From Heterobilharzia americana (lineage: Eukaryota > Platyhelminthes > Trematoda > Strigeidida > Schistosomatidae): 64,000 nt of DNA. Where the stretch lies: NCBI GenBank assembly GCA_944470555.2, contig OX104134.1:110044701-110108700 (forward strand), read 5' to 3'. This document shows positions 1-20,032 of the stretch, piece by piece. The notes under the pieces were generated by a model that saw nothing but the letters and a program-made list of their open reading frames with translations, ran no database searches and was not told where the DNA came from. The translations under genes and the position numbers were made by a program. Positions within the stretch are counted from its first letter, which is position 1. Every line of letters starts with the position of its first letter.

Positions 1-558
1 TAAGTTAGGCCTCCTCCTGTTAGACCTCAGATAACCGATTTCTTCGTTCACCCCATTTTACAAAAGACATCGCATATGTTCATTCGCCACTTTGCCGTTC
101 GTCGACCACTTGAACCACTTTACGATGGGCCATTCAGAGTGATCAAGCGACACGATAAATTCTATATAATCGGGCAAAGCGGATGTGAAGATACCATTGG
201 TACCGACCGTTTGAAACCAGCTTATTTCTAAGGCAACCCTATTATAAGTGACGATTCAGCTCGCTATAGCCGATTAGCGGATAGCCCAATAATCGAAATT
301 CTAGATGATATGCCTCATAGTACACGGATACAACAACCACTGGTGCAACAAAAAACACGATCAGGTCGAACCGTCAGGTCCTCGGAGTATATAAAGACAT
401 TCAGTTATATAGTTCGACTTAAAATGCGACATTCATTCTTAAACTCAAGCTTTTTCGAGGCACCATTTTTCTCATTTACCGGCAAGGCGAAATCCTCTCA
501 CATCCTTCCCTTTTATATCAATTTTTCACCACCACGTAATGACTTTTTCAAAAAATAA
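1..558 (+). mobile_element. Ty3/Gypsy LTR retrotransposon, 3' end of pol (integrase C-terminus), degenerate
   Basis: Frame 1 is open from base 4 to a TAA at 229-231. It encodes the usual tail of a Gypsy integrase: a FIRHFAVRRPLEPLYDGPF stretch followed by RVIKR, FYIIG and the closing DRLKPAYF. In the family this SH3-like segment follows the integrase core and ends the polyprotein. The same frame stays open after the TAA to the stop at 556-558 and includes TRSGRTVR, a basic motif common near the end of such pol proteins. The TAA may therefore be a premature stop. The catalytic domains lie left of the window. An LTR probably follows, but I could not fix its borders because no second LTR is visible. 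Confidence 0.75.
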
Positions 559-2200
559 TGTAACTAAGCATAAAATCTATGTTCGGTATATTTATACATT
601 AACATTTCCCATTTTACGGAACGTTTTTGTGGTATTAAAGACCTTTATTTATATTGGAGGTGCAACGAGCACTGAAGGGAACGTCAAACGACACTGAAGT
701 CCGCGATCGGTGTACAATTTGATTTATTCTATTTTATTTATCATTTGCCACGACACCCTGGGAAAGGCTCACACAATCAAGGGCCGCTTCTCACAGTTTG
801 CCCACCGGAAGAGTCATACCAGTAGAGAAACCACCGGGTTTTTGCTTCCGGCCTGTGGGCTTAGGGTTCTCACGAACCCACTGGGGGGTGATCTGTAGCG
901 TCACAGTTCTCCAGAATCAATAGCCCAGGGTTTGACGAGATCCAACATTGATGCTGACCCTGATAGTTTAACTGGACTCACTGAGCTGAAGGCACCCGGT
1001 CAAGCACCCTCGCCATTCGACACGCTGTAGTGTTACGTTGCGCTGCTCATGATCGACCCTCTGGCCAGTTAGTTGGAATACGTCGGTATCTTGGCATGAC
1101 CTTGCAAGTATACTATTCCACCCGACTACGCTACTGTGTTCTTTCTTGGTCTCATATTCGTGGGTATCCAACAAGTTCAAATGATCGGTGATTAGCCTCT
1201 GTGTCTGTCAACTTCGCACCAGGAAAATTCCTACATATCCAAATATGAGACTGCATACTCAAAAACTACTGTCCGACACCGTAGTGGTATGTTTTCCAGT
1301 GATTGCACATCCTTGTCGGCAATCAGGCTGTTGCTGTTATGCTGCCTTTGAGTTCCTCATTCCAAAAAACACCCACACTTCAAAAGTCCTGCAGTCTTTA
1401 TGCTTATTGTTATTTGGTCCCCACAAGTGAGTGAGATTCATATGCCAAACTGCCCATTGTCTTTTCTTGTCTTGGACTCTTGCTTGTTCATCGTTCCATT
1501 AGCATAGACAAATGAGTCTCTATTTGCTCTTAAGTTGACTAGTCTTGCGTGATAAAGATATTCTTTTGCATCGCGCTTGCCAGACGCAATCAGTCAGAAT
1601 GTTTGGTGTTGATGAATTGTGGTGTACGTGTTATTGTCTCTCTATATTCAAAGTGAGTTGCCTTCAATAACATATTCCATTCCCTGCAAAATACGAATTA
1701 AATTCATCTTCTCGAAAAACCGAGTTGCCTTTTTCTATGATCAGGCTGAACTGTGTAGGAACTTTGGCCCTCCGTTTTCCTATTGCATTCCGTACATTAA
1801 TTCTACTCATTTAAACCTGTTGGTCCACTTTGAGCAATGAACCTGCATCAGCCAGAATTGTAGGGTTGAATCAAGTATATAAGAAAGTCGTAAACTGGTG
1901 CGTGCCTGTATTTTCAAGAAAAAACATCACTGCTATTATCACTGGATAATGCACTTTGGGCTACATGTTGAGCTTATGCGCCCATTAGCAAGTATCGTGT
2001 TTTCTGGCAGAAATGAAAATCGTATTTACCGGACATGTAAAAGTATCATGCAACGAAGAAGGAGGGCAATTCAGCAAGTCTATTCTCGAGTAAGTGATGC
2101 TGGCCTATTTAATCAAGGGTTTTTGTCAGAAAGAACGTAAATATAGAGGAAAGTATCGCAGCATGTTAATTATCATTATCATGATTATTCATGGACATAC
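559..2200. other. Unassigned sequence, possible LTR and old repeat remnants
   Basis: No open frame here resembles a known protein. Bases 559-700 may be the LTR of the preceding Gypsy element. Bases 760-1200 are more GC-rich than their surroundings and read like an old repeat, but nothing else in the window matches them. The short frames present are broken and do not show coding character. Confidence 0.3.
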
Positions 2201-2215
2201 TGGTGCACCATTTTT

Positions 2216-2422
2216 ACAGGTATAGGTAAGTTTCTACACAGATTGCATGTCTTAATGGAAGGTAACCTCAATCCCCACCTGTTGTCACTGAGAGATATGA
2301 GTGCTGCACCTTCATATAACGAAACATCCCAGCAGAATAAGTATGCAGAAAGTTTACAAATTGAGCAAGCGGAAGTATTGTCTTCGACACTACATGTATT
2401 ACCTGGGAAAAGGGATGTATGA
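2216..2422 (+). CDS. Possible terminal exon of an unrecognised gene (weak)
   Basis: After a pyrimidine-rich stretch ending in an AG (TTTTTACAG, about 2211-2219) a frame stays open through an ATG at 2255 to a TGA at 2420-2422. From the ATG it encodes 55 residues, starting MEGNLNPHLLSLRDMS, with a non-repetitive, hydrophilic composition. A possible donor (CGA followed by GTAAGT) near 2090 closes another short open frame upstream. Nothing in the sequence identifies a family, and the opposite strand has a longer open frame (2268-2645). This may be chance. Transcript data would be needed to call it real. Confidence 0.2.
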   Translation, partial: TGIGKFLHRLHVLMEGNLNPHLLSLRDMSAAPSYNETSQQNKYAESLQIEQAEVLSSTLHVLPGKRDV

Positions 2423-2962
2423 AGCTAATACTTCCATCGCAACAGTCTGTACTTCTTGCTTGAGATAATGATAAAAAGTTTACGAGGGAATTTATGCACA
2501 AACTGCTTACTTGTTGTACTTCATTGATGATTCCGGAACTGTATAGTCCATGTATGTTAATACCATTCCACATCAGAGACTCATAGTCTTGATGAATAAA
2601 ACAACCGAGAGCCGAATATCTTCTCTTTTCTAGCTCCGGTATCAAGAAGCAACAAACTTGTTTGAATGTGCCATGTGGACTTCCAGGACATCTTGTCCGC
2701 CATTGACACTGGCCGTGACAGCCCAGTGGTCGGTAAGTGCTGGACTTTCTTGGTCACTTTTACACGGAGTAAATCCTAAATTCAGATACTTATGAAGTTT
2801 TAGTCCAGCGAACGCTTCTTATTTCTGTTTGTTGTAGTGAGGCATTGTGAAGGTAGCACAGCTGGTTGCCCCCCGTGAAGGGTAGTCTTGGCCAAGGTCT
2901 ATTCCTTGTATAATTAGTCCTCGATGACTACCGAGCCAACATTCAGAACTGAACTGCTTTTC

Positions 2963-3462
2963 NNNNNNNNNNNNNNNNNNNNNNNNNNNNNNNNNNNNNN
3001 NNNNNNNNNNNNNNNNNNNNNNNNNNNNNNNNNNNNNNNNNNNNNNNNNNNNNNNNNNNNNNNNNNNNNNNNNNNNNNNNNNNNNNNNNNNNNNNNNNNN
3101 NNNNNNNNNNNNNNNNNNNNNNNNNNNNNNNNNNNNNNNNNNNNNNNNNNNNNNNNNNNNNNNNNNNNNNNNNNNNNNNNNNNNNNNNNNNNNNNNNNNN
3201 NNNNNNNNNNNNNNNNNNNNNNNNNNNNNNNNNNNNNNNNNNNNNNNNNNNNNNNNNNNNNNNNNNNNNNNNNNNNNNNNNNNNNNNNNNNNNNNNNNNN
3301 NNNNNNNNNNNNNNNNNNNNNNNNNNNNNNNNNNNNNNNNNNNNNNNNNNNNNNNNNNNNNNNNNNNNNNNNNNNNNNNNNNNNNNNNNNNNNNNNNNNN
3401 NNNNNNNNNNNNNNNNNNNNNNNNNNNNNNNNNNNNNNNNNNNNNNNNNNNNNNNNNNNNNN
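2963..3462. other. Assembly gap of 500 N
   Basis: There are exactly 500 undetermined bases, a round number typical of a scaffold gap of unknown true size. It lies immediately upstream of the first visible enolase exon and could hide the missing N-terminal coding exon. Confidence 0.99.
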
Positions 3463-3785
3463 AAACAGACAAAGGTACATATAAACAGGGAATATTTTTT
3501 TCGCGAAACTTGAATTGCTTCTTTGTCACCATTTCTAAATACCTATCGTAATTAGTGCTGATCAAGTTTGTAATCTATCAGGCATCACTTATGTTTTTCG
3601 GTCGGCACATTCACAGGAAGGCTGGTGCTCAGTCCACATTCGGATGCCATGAACAGAAACTTCTACTTTCATGTTCAGTCACACACGTGTACTGTCATAA
3701 CTTCGTTATCCATACCCTCTTATCTAGCCCGGAAATACTCTTCCATTATTTTCACCTAACTATCTCCTACGTGTTACGTTTTTGA

Positions 3786-13769
<9,984 letters not shown>

Positions 13770-14069
13770 ACAGTTCGACAGTGCAATGAATTTCTCAAAT
13801 GTCTTCTGAAGAACTAAATTGTTCTAGTTCATTTCGCTTTTCATGTCATGTAGACGTACCATTTAAATATAGTCTATTTCGATTTTCCTTCACTTTTGCA
13901 AATCGCTTCAACTAATTTGATATAGGCTTTGATGCTTTAAGAAGCTAGTGTCTGGAAGTTGAATTTCTCAGTATGAGATATGGTTGAGGTTACTTTCCTG
14001 CCTAAAAGTTGACGCACTTAACCGTAGTAGCAGAAAAGGCGTTATCAAAGAAAAGTGAGCGATCTGAAG
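13770..14069 (+). other. Probable enolase 3'UTR and flank
   Basis: AT-rich sequence after the enolase stop, before the RTE remnant. Cleavage site not determined. Confidence 0.5.
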
Positions 14070-16160
14070 TTGAAGGTTAGTGCGTATAATAAATCTATAA
14101 ATGTTAACGGGTGAATACGTCCGGGCCACTGTAATGGGACTACCAGCCATTCCACCAGTGTTACTTTTCGACTTTCACTGCTATCAGATCTTGGTGTGGC
14201 CAGCCTGAACCTCTTTCAGCCTTATCCATCTTCCCCTAGCATGGCACGTCGAGGTAGGCGGTGGCTTGGCGTACGCAACATATCCAAGCCACAGCCGATG
14301 AAGGCTCAACCTCATCAATCGTCTTGCCTAGCACCCTCCGCCGTATATCAACATTACTCACAGTGATTCCAACCAACATGAGCAATGCTATGAAGACACC
14401 TGTGGTCAAGAACCTGTAATTGGTTCATGTCTTCTACTTATAACAGTCGTATAACAGCAGAATGAACTGAAGCGCAGTATACTCATGCTTTGGCAGGAAG
14501 TTGGATATCTCACCAGTCGGTGCCTCAGGTGATGCAAGTCGGCAAGTGCCAAACAAACCTTCTGTATCAGAGCTGTGATTTCAACGGTAACCAGCCCATT
14601 TGGTCTGGTTAGTGAATTGATCGACACAGTCCACTACACCCTAAACTAGGAGCACTCGCACACCAGTCCTGGAGCATCATCCTACATTTGACTGGTGTAC
14701 TCCAATATCTACCCGACGCATTCTGAAGACCGTGCATTTTTTCAGCGTCTTAGCATCACAATATTGCGTGCATCGTCAAAGTCAACCATATGCCCTCTCC
14801 AGGGAGTAGATCAATCCGTTAGAAGTCAGAGGTAACTAAGGTTACGTCTTTAGAGTAATTGAACGGGAAAGGTGACAGCATGCCTGAAGAAAACCACAAG
14901 TCTTTAATTCAGGTGTCAACTCATTGTAAACTGAAGCATGACTGACTACGAGTAGAGAGCCTTGATTAAGTGTTATGTGCTTGTGCGGTACTCCCTTCTC
15001 AGTCAGACACTGACACAACACCTCAATGTGGCCTTCAGGTAAAGAAATACGGCAAGTGTCGAACTCCGGTGTGTCTGCTACCTAGCTTGACGAGAAGTGA
15101 AAATCTGTTGGGTAGGTTTTCGTGCAGGTTTGAAACCCGGCTGGTATCTTCGAGCTCCGGTTAGGCGTCGGATAAATGTTGACCTAGAGATCTCGAACAT
15201 GATGTTAGACTAGTTTTCCTATGGTTGTCACAAGATTTCTCTCCCTCCTTATGGACTGGAGTGACCAGTGAAGTAGACTAGTCTGACAAGACTAGCTCTG
15301 ATTCCTATGCGCTCTTCAGTGCCGCCATCACTAACAGGAAATTCCGTACCTCCTTAAAACTTCGAGTTTCAAATTGCCAGGTCTACTGCTTTGCATCGTT
15401 TCAGGTTCGACACAGCCTTCCCAACTTCGACGAGAGTCGGAGAACGCGTACCCACATCCCATTCAGGTCGGATGCTGGGAAAATGAAGGATTATTGTGGG
15501 CTCATTGTACTTTGCATCAAAGCGTTCCGGCTGACGTTCTAGCCGTCTGTCCTAGGAGGTTATCAGCGTCCGACCCCTCTGGGTGATGGTTACACTAACT
15601 ATCATCTAAGTTTTACCAGTATCCTTAATAAGCTTAAGTGGTTGCCGGGTGTTACAACGCTGATGGTTACTCCAGCATTTTGGCTTCTGCCACCCGTCAT
15701 TGGTTGCGATCATTGGAAGACTCTAGGTCAATCTACGTCTAAGCTGCTTTCGCTCCTCCTTTCAGTTAGACCCATTTGGGATCAGTTTCTCGCACCAACC
15801 AGTTCGGATGACGTAGAAATCTCATAACGTCAGTTAACCTTCAACTGTGGGCTACCAACTGTTTTAACTGTTATTCCTGCAGCAGGCTTAACATCATGCC
15901 AGGTCTCCTCAGAATAAGTACTGCTGTGATGTGCAGATTAATGTTTGGCTACCGTCTCCCTAAATGTATATTTGGCGTCCTTATCTACGATTCGAGCACA
16001 GATAGGGCTCACCACCTGTTTCCTCCGACGAGTAAGGCGCAGACATATAGAAGCCCGTACTAGCGTGTGATTCCAGTCGAAACTGGTACTCTAGAAAGAG
16101 CGGTAATCCTTCATAGGTCCTCCAACGACGGCTCATAACAGTATAATCCGTCTGTGTTGG
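14070..16160 (-). mobile_element. Old RTE family A copy, heavily mutated
   Basis: Reading leftwards the segment follows the family-A protein in many broken frames. It begins with a linker region (GN.RQ..KLIK.TG near 15640). RT blocks follow, with a GFRP-like piece at about 15150. The region corresponding to the DDIV box is near 14770. Next come SINSLTRPNGLVTVEITALIQK (matches YLGSRISPGGLVADEISARIQK in the better copy, 14627-14406) and a C-terminal and 3'UTR stretch to about 14070. Bases 14195-14575 recur almost unchanged at 28835-29215. Much older than the copies at 4.6 and 16.6 kb. Confidence 0.75.
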
Positions 16161-16640
16161 TTCAACGCATTACTTATTTCAGGTTTTTATAATAACTGCA
16201 CTCATATGGTGACGTAGTTCTTGTGCTTTGAAAACCTAATTTTATCCTTGAAAATGTTTCAGTTCAATTGAATCTCTAGACTGTCGATAAGGAAGTTCAT
16301 ATTTTTAGTCCTGTTGAAATGATTTAATTTGTTTAAGGAAATGAACCCAACGAGCAGCATTTTTCTACGACGACGATGTATTTGAATTGATGGCAGCGAG
16401 ATGTTCATGTTTTGGTTTTTGTGAATGGGAACGTATAACCTGTGTGCGTAGTGACTCTTGAATAATTCATGTGGTTAAGCTGCCATTTTTGACGATTTGG
16501 ATTGCAGCGGTAACCCGATATACATCTTTTATCTCATTTATCAGACGTTTTCAGTGATGTATCTCACCAAAGTTACTAGGTCGTCACCAAAGATTATGAA
16601 CGTATCACCGCTGTTTTGGATTCCAACCCCAGGACATGCA
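16161..16640. other. No feature seen
   Basis: AT-rich stretch between two RTE copies; no convincing frame or repeat. Confidence 0.5.
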
Positions 16641-16966
16641 TACGACCCGACCAATAGCTGCTACCTTGACGTGGTGGTCGGGCTTGCATATCACAATGAC
16701 CCAACGAGCTATGCTGGTGGAACGCTTGTTCCCTCGAGGTCCTACCATACCAGAAAGGTCTGTTGGGTAGTGGTTAGACGAAAAGCAGTTACCGTCATAG
16801 TGTAAATTGCTACACTATGATGGGGGTCTGAGGGCGAAGTCGTACTGCTGCTAGCTGGATGGGGTGTGACAGCAGTAAGGTGTTTCCCTTGGATGACCAG
16901 CAGTGCCAAGCTGATGCTGCCTTCTCAGTGGAAGGGGGGGTTAGAAAAGGTCGGCCCCAAAAATAA

Positions 16967-19528
16967 CACACTCCACCACGCCCCACGGTCTGCCGGGCCG
17001 GCGGTGTTGGTTCACTTGTCGTTTCCTTTCGCTCATCCGGCCCCAAAAATACAAAAATTCAAAATAATCATACTCAAAAGGCTGGGTGTGACAGGCCTCA
17101 AGCAGATGTCCGATGGGCTCTGCGGTCACACAAATCTCTTTCAGGTACCTTAAGAAGAAATAGCCTTCCACGGTGTGGGCAGCCGGGAAGTGTCAACCGC
17201 CCTCACAACTCTGTCAGCACCCAAGTTTCTTCTGACTGCTATCCTCCTCCTCCATCATTACCTTCTAATCTTCCTTCACGTCTCTTAATTAATGATGCTG
17301 CATCATCTTCAATTTCTCCTACCTCTGCAGCCTTCGACAACGATCTGAGTCCACAGAACAGCATCCCTGGTCTCCTTAAACCACGCTCCAAATTACATAT
17401 TGGAGCCTTCAATGTCCGCACCCTCCGTCAAATTGGCCAACAGGCTTCGTTGGCAAAGACTCTAGCAACTCGAGGCATGGATGTGTGCTGTGTTTGTGAG
17501 ACACGCATACAGGACCCAAGTGTGGTTATTCACCTGACCTCTCCTGACCAATCTGGTGAATCTGCAAAATTCACCCTTCGAGTTTCTGGAGATTCGATAG
17601 CTAGCTCTCGTGGTCTTGCAGGTGTAGGTATAGCATTAAGCACCAGGGCAGAAAACTCACTACTAGACTGGATCCCAGTTGATAGTCGCCTCTGCGCTAT
17701 GAGGCTGAACGGCACAGTGAGAACTAAAAGGAATAGTGAGACTCGCCGTTGTCTCTTTGTAATCTCTGCTTACGCACCCACTGACTGTAGTTCGGATGAA
17801 GTGAAGGACGAGTTCTACCATAAACTGTCTAACCTCCTCTCGAAAGCCAAACGTTCGGACGTAGTGGTTGTTGCAGGTGACCTCAACGCACAGGTGGGTA
17901 GACTGAGTGAGGCAGAAAGGCACTTAGGTGGCACTTTCGGAATCCCAGCTGAACGTACAGATAACGGTGATCGCCTATTACAACTATGCTCAGATAACCG
18001 CCTATTTTTAGCCAGCACAAATTTCAGACATAAAGAAAGGCACTGTCTGACCTGGCGTCCACCGAGCTCGACTCAGCGATGGACACAGATAGACCACATT
18101 GCTATTAGTCATCGCTGGAGAGGATCGGTGGAAGACTGCCGCTCCTTCTGGAGTACGTGTTTGGACAGCGATCATGCGTTGGTCCGAGCACGTATATGCC
18201 TGCGTCTCAATGGACGTAGAAAAAATTTGGCAACAAAACCACTACGAGTTCTGCTGGACAACGAAAACACCAAAGCCGTGTTCAGTGAGAAGTTGGCTAG
18301 GCAGTTATCGGAACAAAAGACTGTCACTCATCCAGAAGAAGCTTGGTGCCATCTTCAGTCTACTGTAAAAGCAGCACTGGAGACTGTAGCCGACTCCAAG
18401 ATAATGGCTAAAAAGAGCCAGTGGATATCAGCAGCTTCTTCCAAACTAATGGATGCACGTGAATGCATCCCTGCAGGCTCTGAGTACAATGAAGAGCGAG
18501 CGCAACTTAAAAATAAACTGACGAAAAGTCTGCGCAACGATCGTGAACAGTGGTGGGCAGCAAAGGCTAAAGAGATGGAAAAGGCAGCGGCGATCGGTAA
18601 CAGTAGACAGTTATTTAGACTTATTAAGGAGACTGGGGGGAAATGGTCAACAACAGTTAGTGAGGTTATAGCGGAGAAGGACGGATCGGCGATTCACTCG
18701 CAGGGAAGGCGACTGGGACGATGGGCAGAACACTTTGAGGAACAGTTTAACTGGCCTCCAGCCACCATTGCGCTGCCCGCTATCCAGTCGGACCCTGAAT
18801 GGGACATAGAGACAGGTCCCCCAACACTAGAAGAAGTTGAGAAAGCGGTAGGTAGCCTGAAACGGGGAAGGGCAGCAGGACCAGACGGACTACCTGCTGA
18901 GGTATACAAGAATGGTGGTAGAGTTCTCTTAGTCAGGCTAACGGAAGTGTTAGCCAGTATATGGGAATCAAATACGATCCCCTCCGACTGGTCTAAGTCA
19001 CTGATCATCCCAGTCTTCAAGAAAGGCGAGAAGTCCTCTTGTGATAACCACAGAGGAATCAGCCTGACAAACATAGTGTCTAAGATCCTAAGTTCTATAA
19101 TTCTCCGACGCCTGAGTGGAGCTCGGGAACAGCAAGCCCGAGAAAACCAGGCAGGCTTTAGACCTGGCCGTGGATGTATCGACCAAATATTCACACTGCG
19201 CCAGGTCCTGGAACATAGGCATGCTTACAGACGCCCGACAATAGCTGTATTTCTCGACCTGAAGGCGGCATTTGACTCCGTTGATCGAGAAGTCTTATGG
19301 CAGTGTCTGTCACTGAAAGGCGTGCCTAGTAAGTACATCACCTTATTGAAAGCTCTCTACTCGAACACTTGTGGGCATGTTAGAGCCTATGGTGAGTTGT
19401 CCAGGGAGCTATACTCATCAAGTGGTGTCCGTCAAGGATGCCCACTATCCCCATTCTTATTTAATTTTATCATAGATATTCTTATGGAGGTTTCCCTCTC
19501 GTCACCTAATTACACAGACGTTGACTGA
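16967..19528 (+). CDS. RTE family A endonuclease-reverse transcriptase, frameshifted at its 3' part
   Basis: The frame is open from 16967 to the stop at 19526-19528. The N-terminal ~150 codons have no recognised fold and are Pro/Ser-rich. An apurinic-endonuclease-like domain follows: GAFNVRTL near 17404, YAPTD, VVAGDLNAQVG near 17868, and a closing SDHALVRARI near 18160. A linker then leads to the reverse transcriptase with RGRAAGPDGLPAEVYKN, ENQAGFRPGRGCIDQIF, VFLDLKAAFDSVDREVLW and RQGCPLSPFLFNFIIDI. The family nicks target DNA and copies its RNA at the nick. No in-frame ATG precedes the endonuclease; the first is near 17477, after its first catalytic Asn. A missing base near 19525 moves the YADD segment to another frame. 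Confidence 0.9.
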   Translation, partial: HTPPRPTVCRAGGVGSLVVSFRSSGPKNTKIQNNHTQKAGCDRPQADVRWALRSHKSLSGTLRRNSLPRCGQPGSVNRPHNSVSTQVSSDCYPPPPSLPSNLPSRLLINDAASSSISPTSAAFDNDLSPQNSIPGLLKPRSKLHIGAFNVRTLRQIGQQASLAKTLATRGMDVCCVCETRIQDPSVVIHLTSPDQSGESAKFTLRVSGDSIASSRGLAGVGIALSTRAENSLLDWIPVDSRLCAMRLNGTVRTKRNSETRRCLFVISAYAPTDCSSDEVKDEFYHKLSNLLSKAKRSDVVVVAGDLNAQVGRLSEAERHLGGTFGIPAERTDNGDRLLQLCSDNRLFLASTNFRHKERHCLTWRPPSSTQRWTQIDHIAISHRWRGSVEDCRSFWSTCLDSDHALVRARICLRLNGRRKNLATKPLRVLLDNENTKAVFSEKLARQLSEQKTVTHPEEAWCHLQSTVKAALETVADSKIMAKKSQWISAASSKLMDARECIPAGSEYNEERAQLKNKLTKSLRNDREQWWAAKAKEMEKAAAIGNSRQLFRLIKETGGKWSTTVSEVIAEKDGSAIHSQGRRLGRWAEHFEEQFNWPPATIALPAIQSDPEWDIETGPPTLEEVEKAVGSLKRGRAAGPDGLPAEVYKNGGRVLLVRLTEVLASIWESNTIPSDWSKSLIIPVFKKGEKSSCDNHRGISLTNIVSKILSSIILRRLSGAREQQARENQAGFRPGRGCIDQIFTLRQVLEHRHAYRRPTIAVFLDLKAAFDSVDREVLWQCLSLKGVPSKYITLLKALYSNTCGHVRAYGELSRELYSSSGVRQGCPLSPFLFNFIIDILMEVSLSSPNYTDVD

Positions 19529-20032
19529 TCACAGGTGAATTTTCCTTAGATCTAGAATATGCAGATGACATAGTCCTGTTAGGTGAAGACGCTGACAAGA
19601 TGCAGAGTCTTCTGAACACTTTGAGTGGGAATTTGAGAATGTTTGGGATGCGATTTTCACCACCCAAATGCAAATTTTTGCTCCAGGACTGGTCTTCAGC
19701 GGTACCGCGGTTAACAATAGAGAGTGAAGTGGTTGAGTGTGTTGACCACTTCACTTACCTGGGAAGTAGGATCAGCCCTGGTGGGTTAGTTGCCGATGAG
19801 ATTTCTGCACGGATACAAAAGGCTCGATTGGCTTTTGCCAATTTGCGCCACGTATGGCGCCGCCGTGATATTCGTTTGTCTATTGAGGATCACGTGTATT
19901 GCACAGCAGTCCGCTGTCTTCTACTGTATGGCTGTGAAACATGGCCATTGAAACTGGAAGATATGAGAAGGCTTCAAGTGTTTGATCACCGTTGCCTTCG
20001 TAGTATAGGACTTATTCCGTGGTGTCACCACA
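19526..20032 (+). pseudogene. Continuation of RTE family A reverse transcriptase after the frameshift
   Basis: Frame +1 from about 19530 encodes ITGEFSLDLEYADDIVLL (the catalytic YADD box), FSPPKCKFLLQDW, then HFTYLGSRISPGGLVADEI and LLYGCETWPLKLEDMRRL, the thumb and C-terminal signature of RTE proteins. It lacks the last segment found in the copy at 4.8-5.2 kb. The frame does not stop at the junction with the Penelope-like element but runs on to a TGA at 20062-20064. Confidence 0.88.

Larger units (their letters stand above)
16645..20032 (+). mobile_element. RTE-clade retrotransposon family A, near-complete copy, 3' end replaced by Penelope-like element
   Basis: The 5'UTR starts near 16645 (a related 5' segment recurs at 25785-26045 and, reversed, at 29216-29845). 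Next comes one long coding frame with endonuclease and reverse transcriptase, a single frameshift near 19525, and the RT C-terminal region up to about 20032. After GTGTCACCAC (20023-20032) it departs from the copy at 4.6 kb and Penelope-like sequence begins. The last roughly 380 bases of the element are absent. It is the best-preserved non-LTR element in the window. Confidence 0.9.

Noticed and set aside
2268..2645. 125-codon open frame on the minus strand
   Set aside because: No recognisable domain, no splice context, and it overlaps an equally plausible plus-strand frame; chance length in AT-rich DNA.
2819..3565. Long frames of 186-248 codons
   Set aside because: They consist almost entirely of the N run.
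14088..14093. AATAAA as enolase polyadenylation signal
   Set aside because: It lies in or next to the 3' end of an RTE remnant, so its use by enolase cannot be supported from sequence alone.
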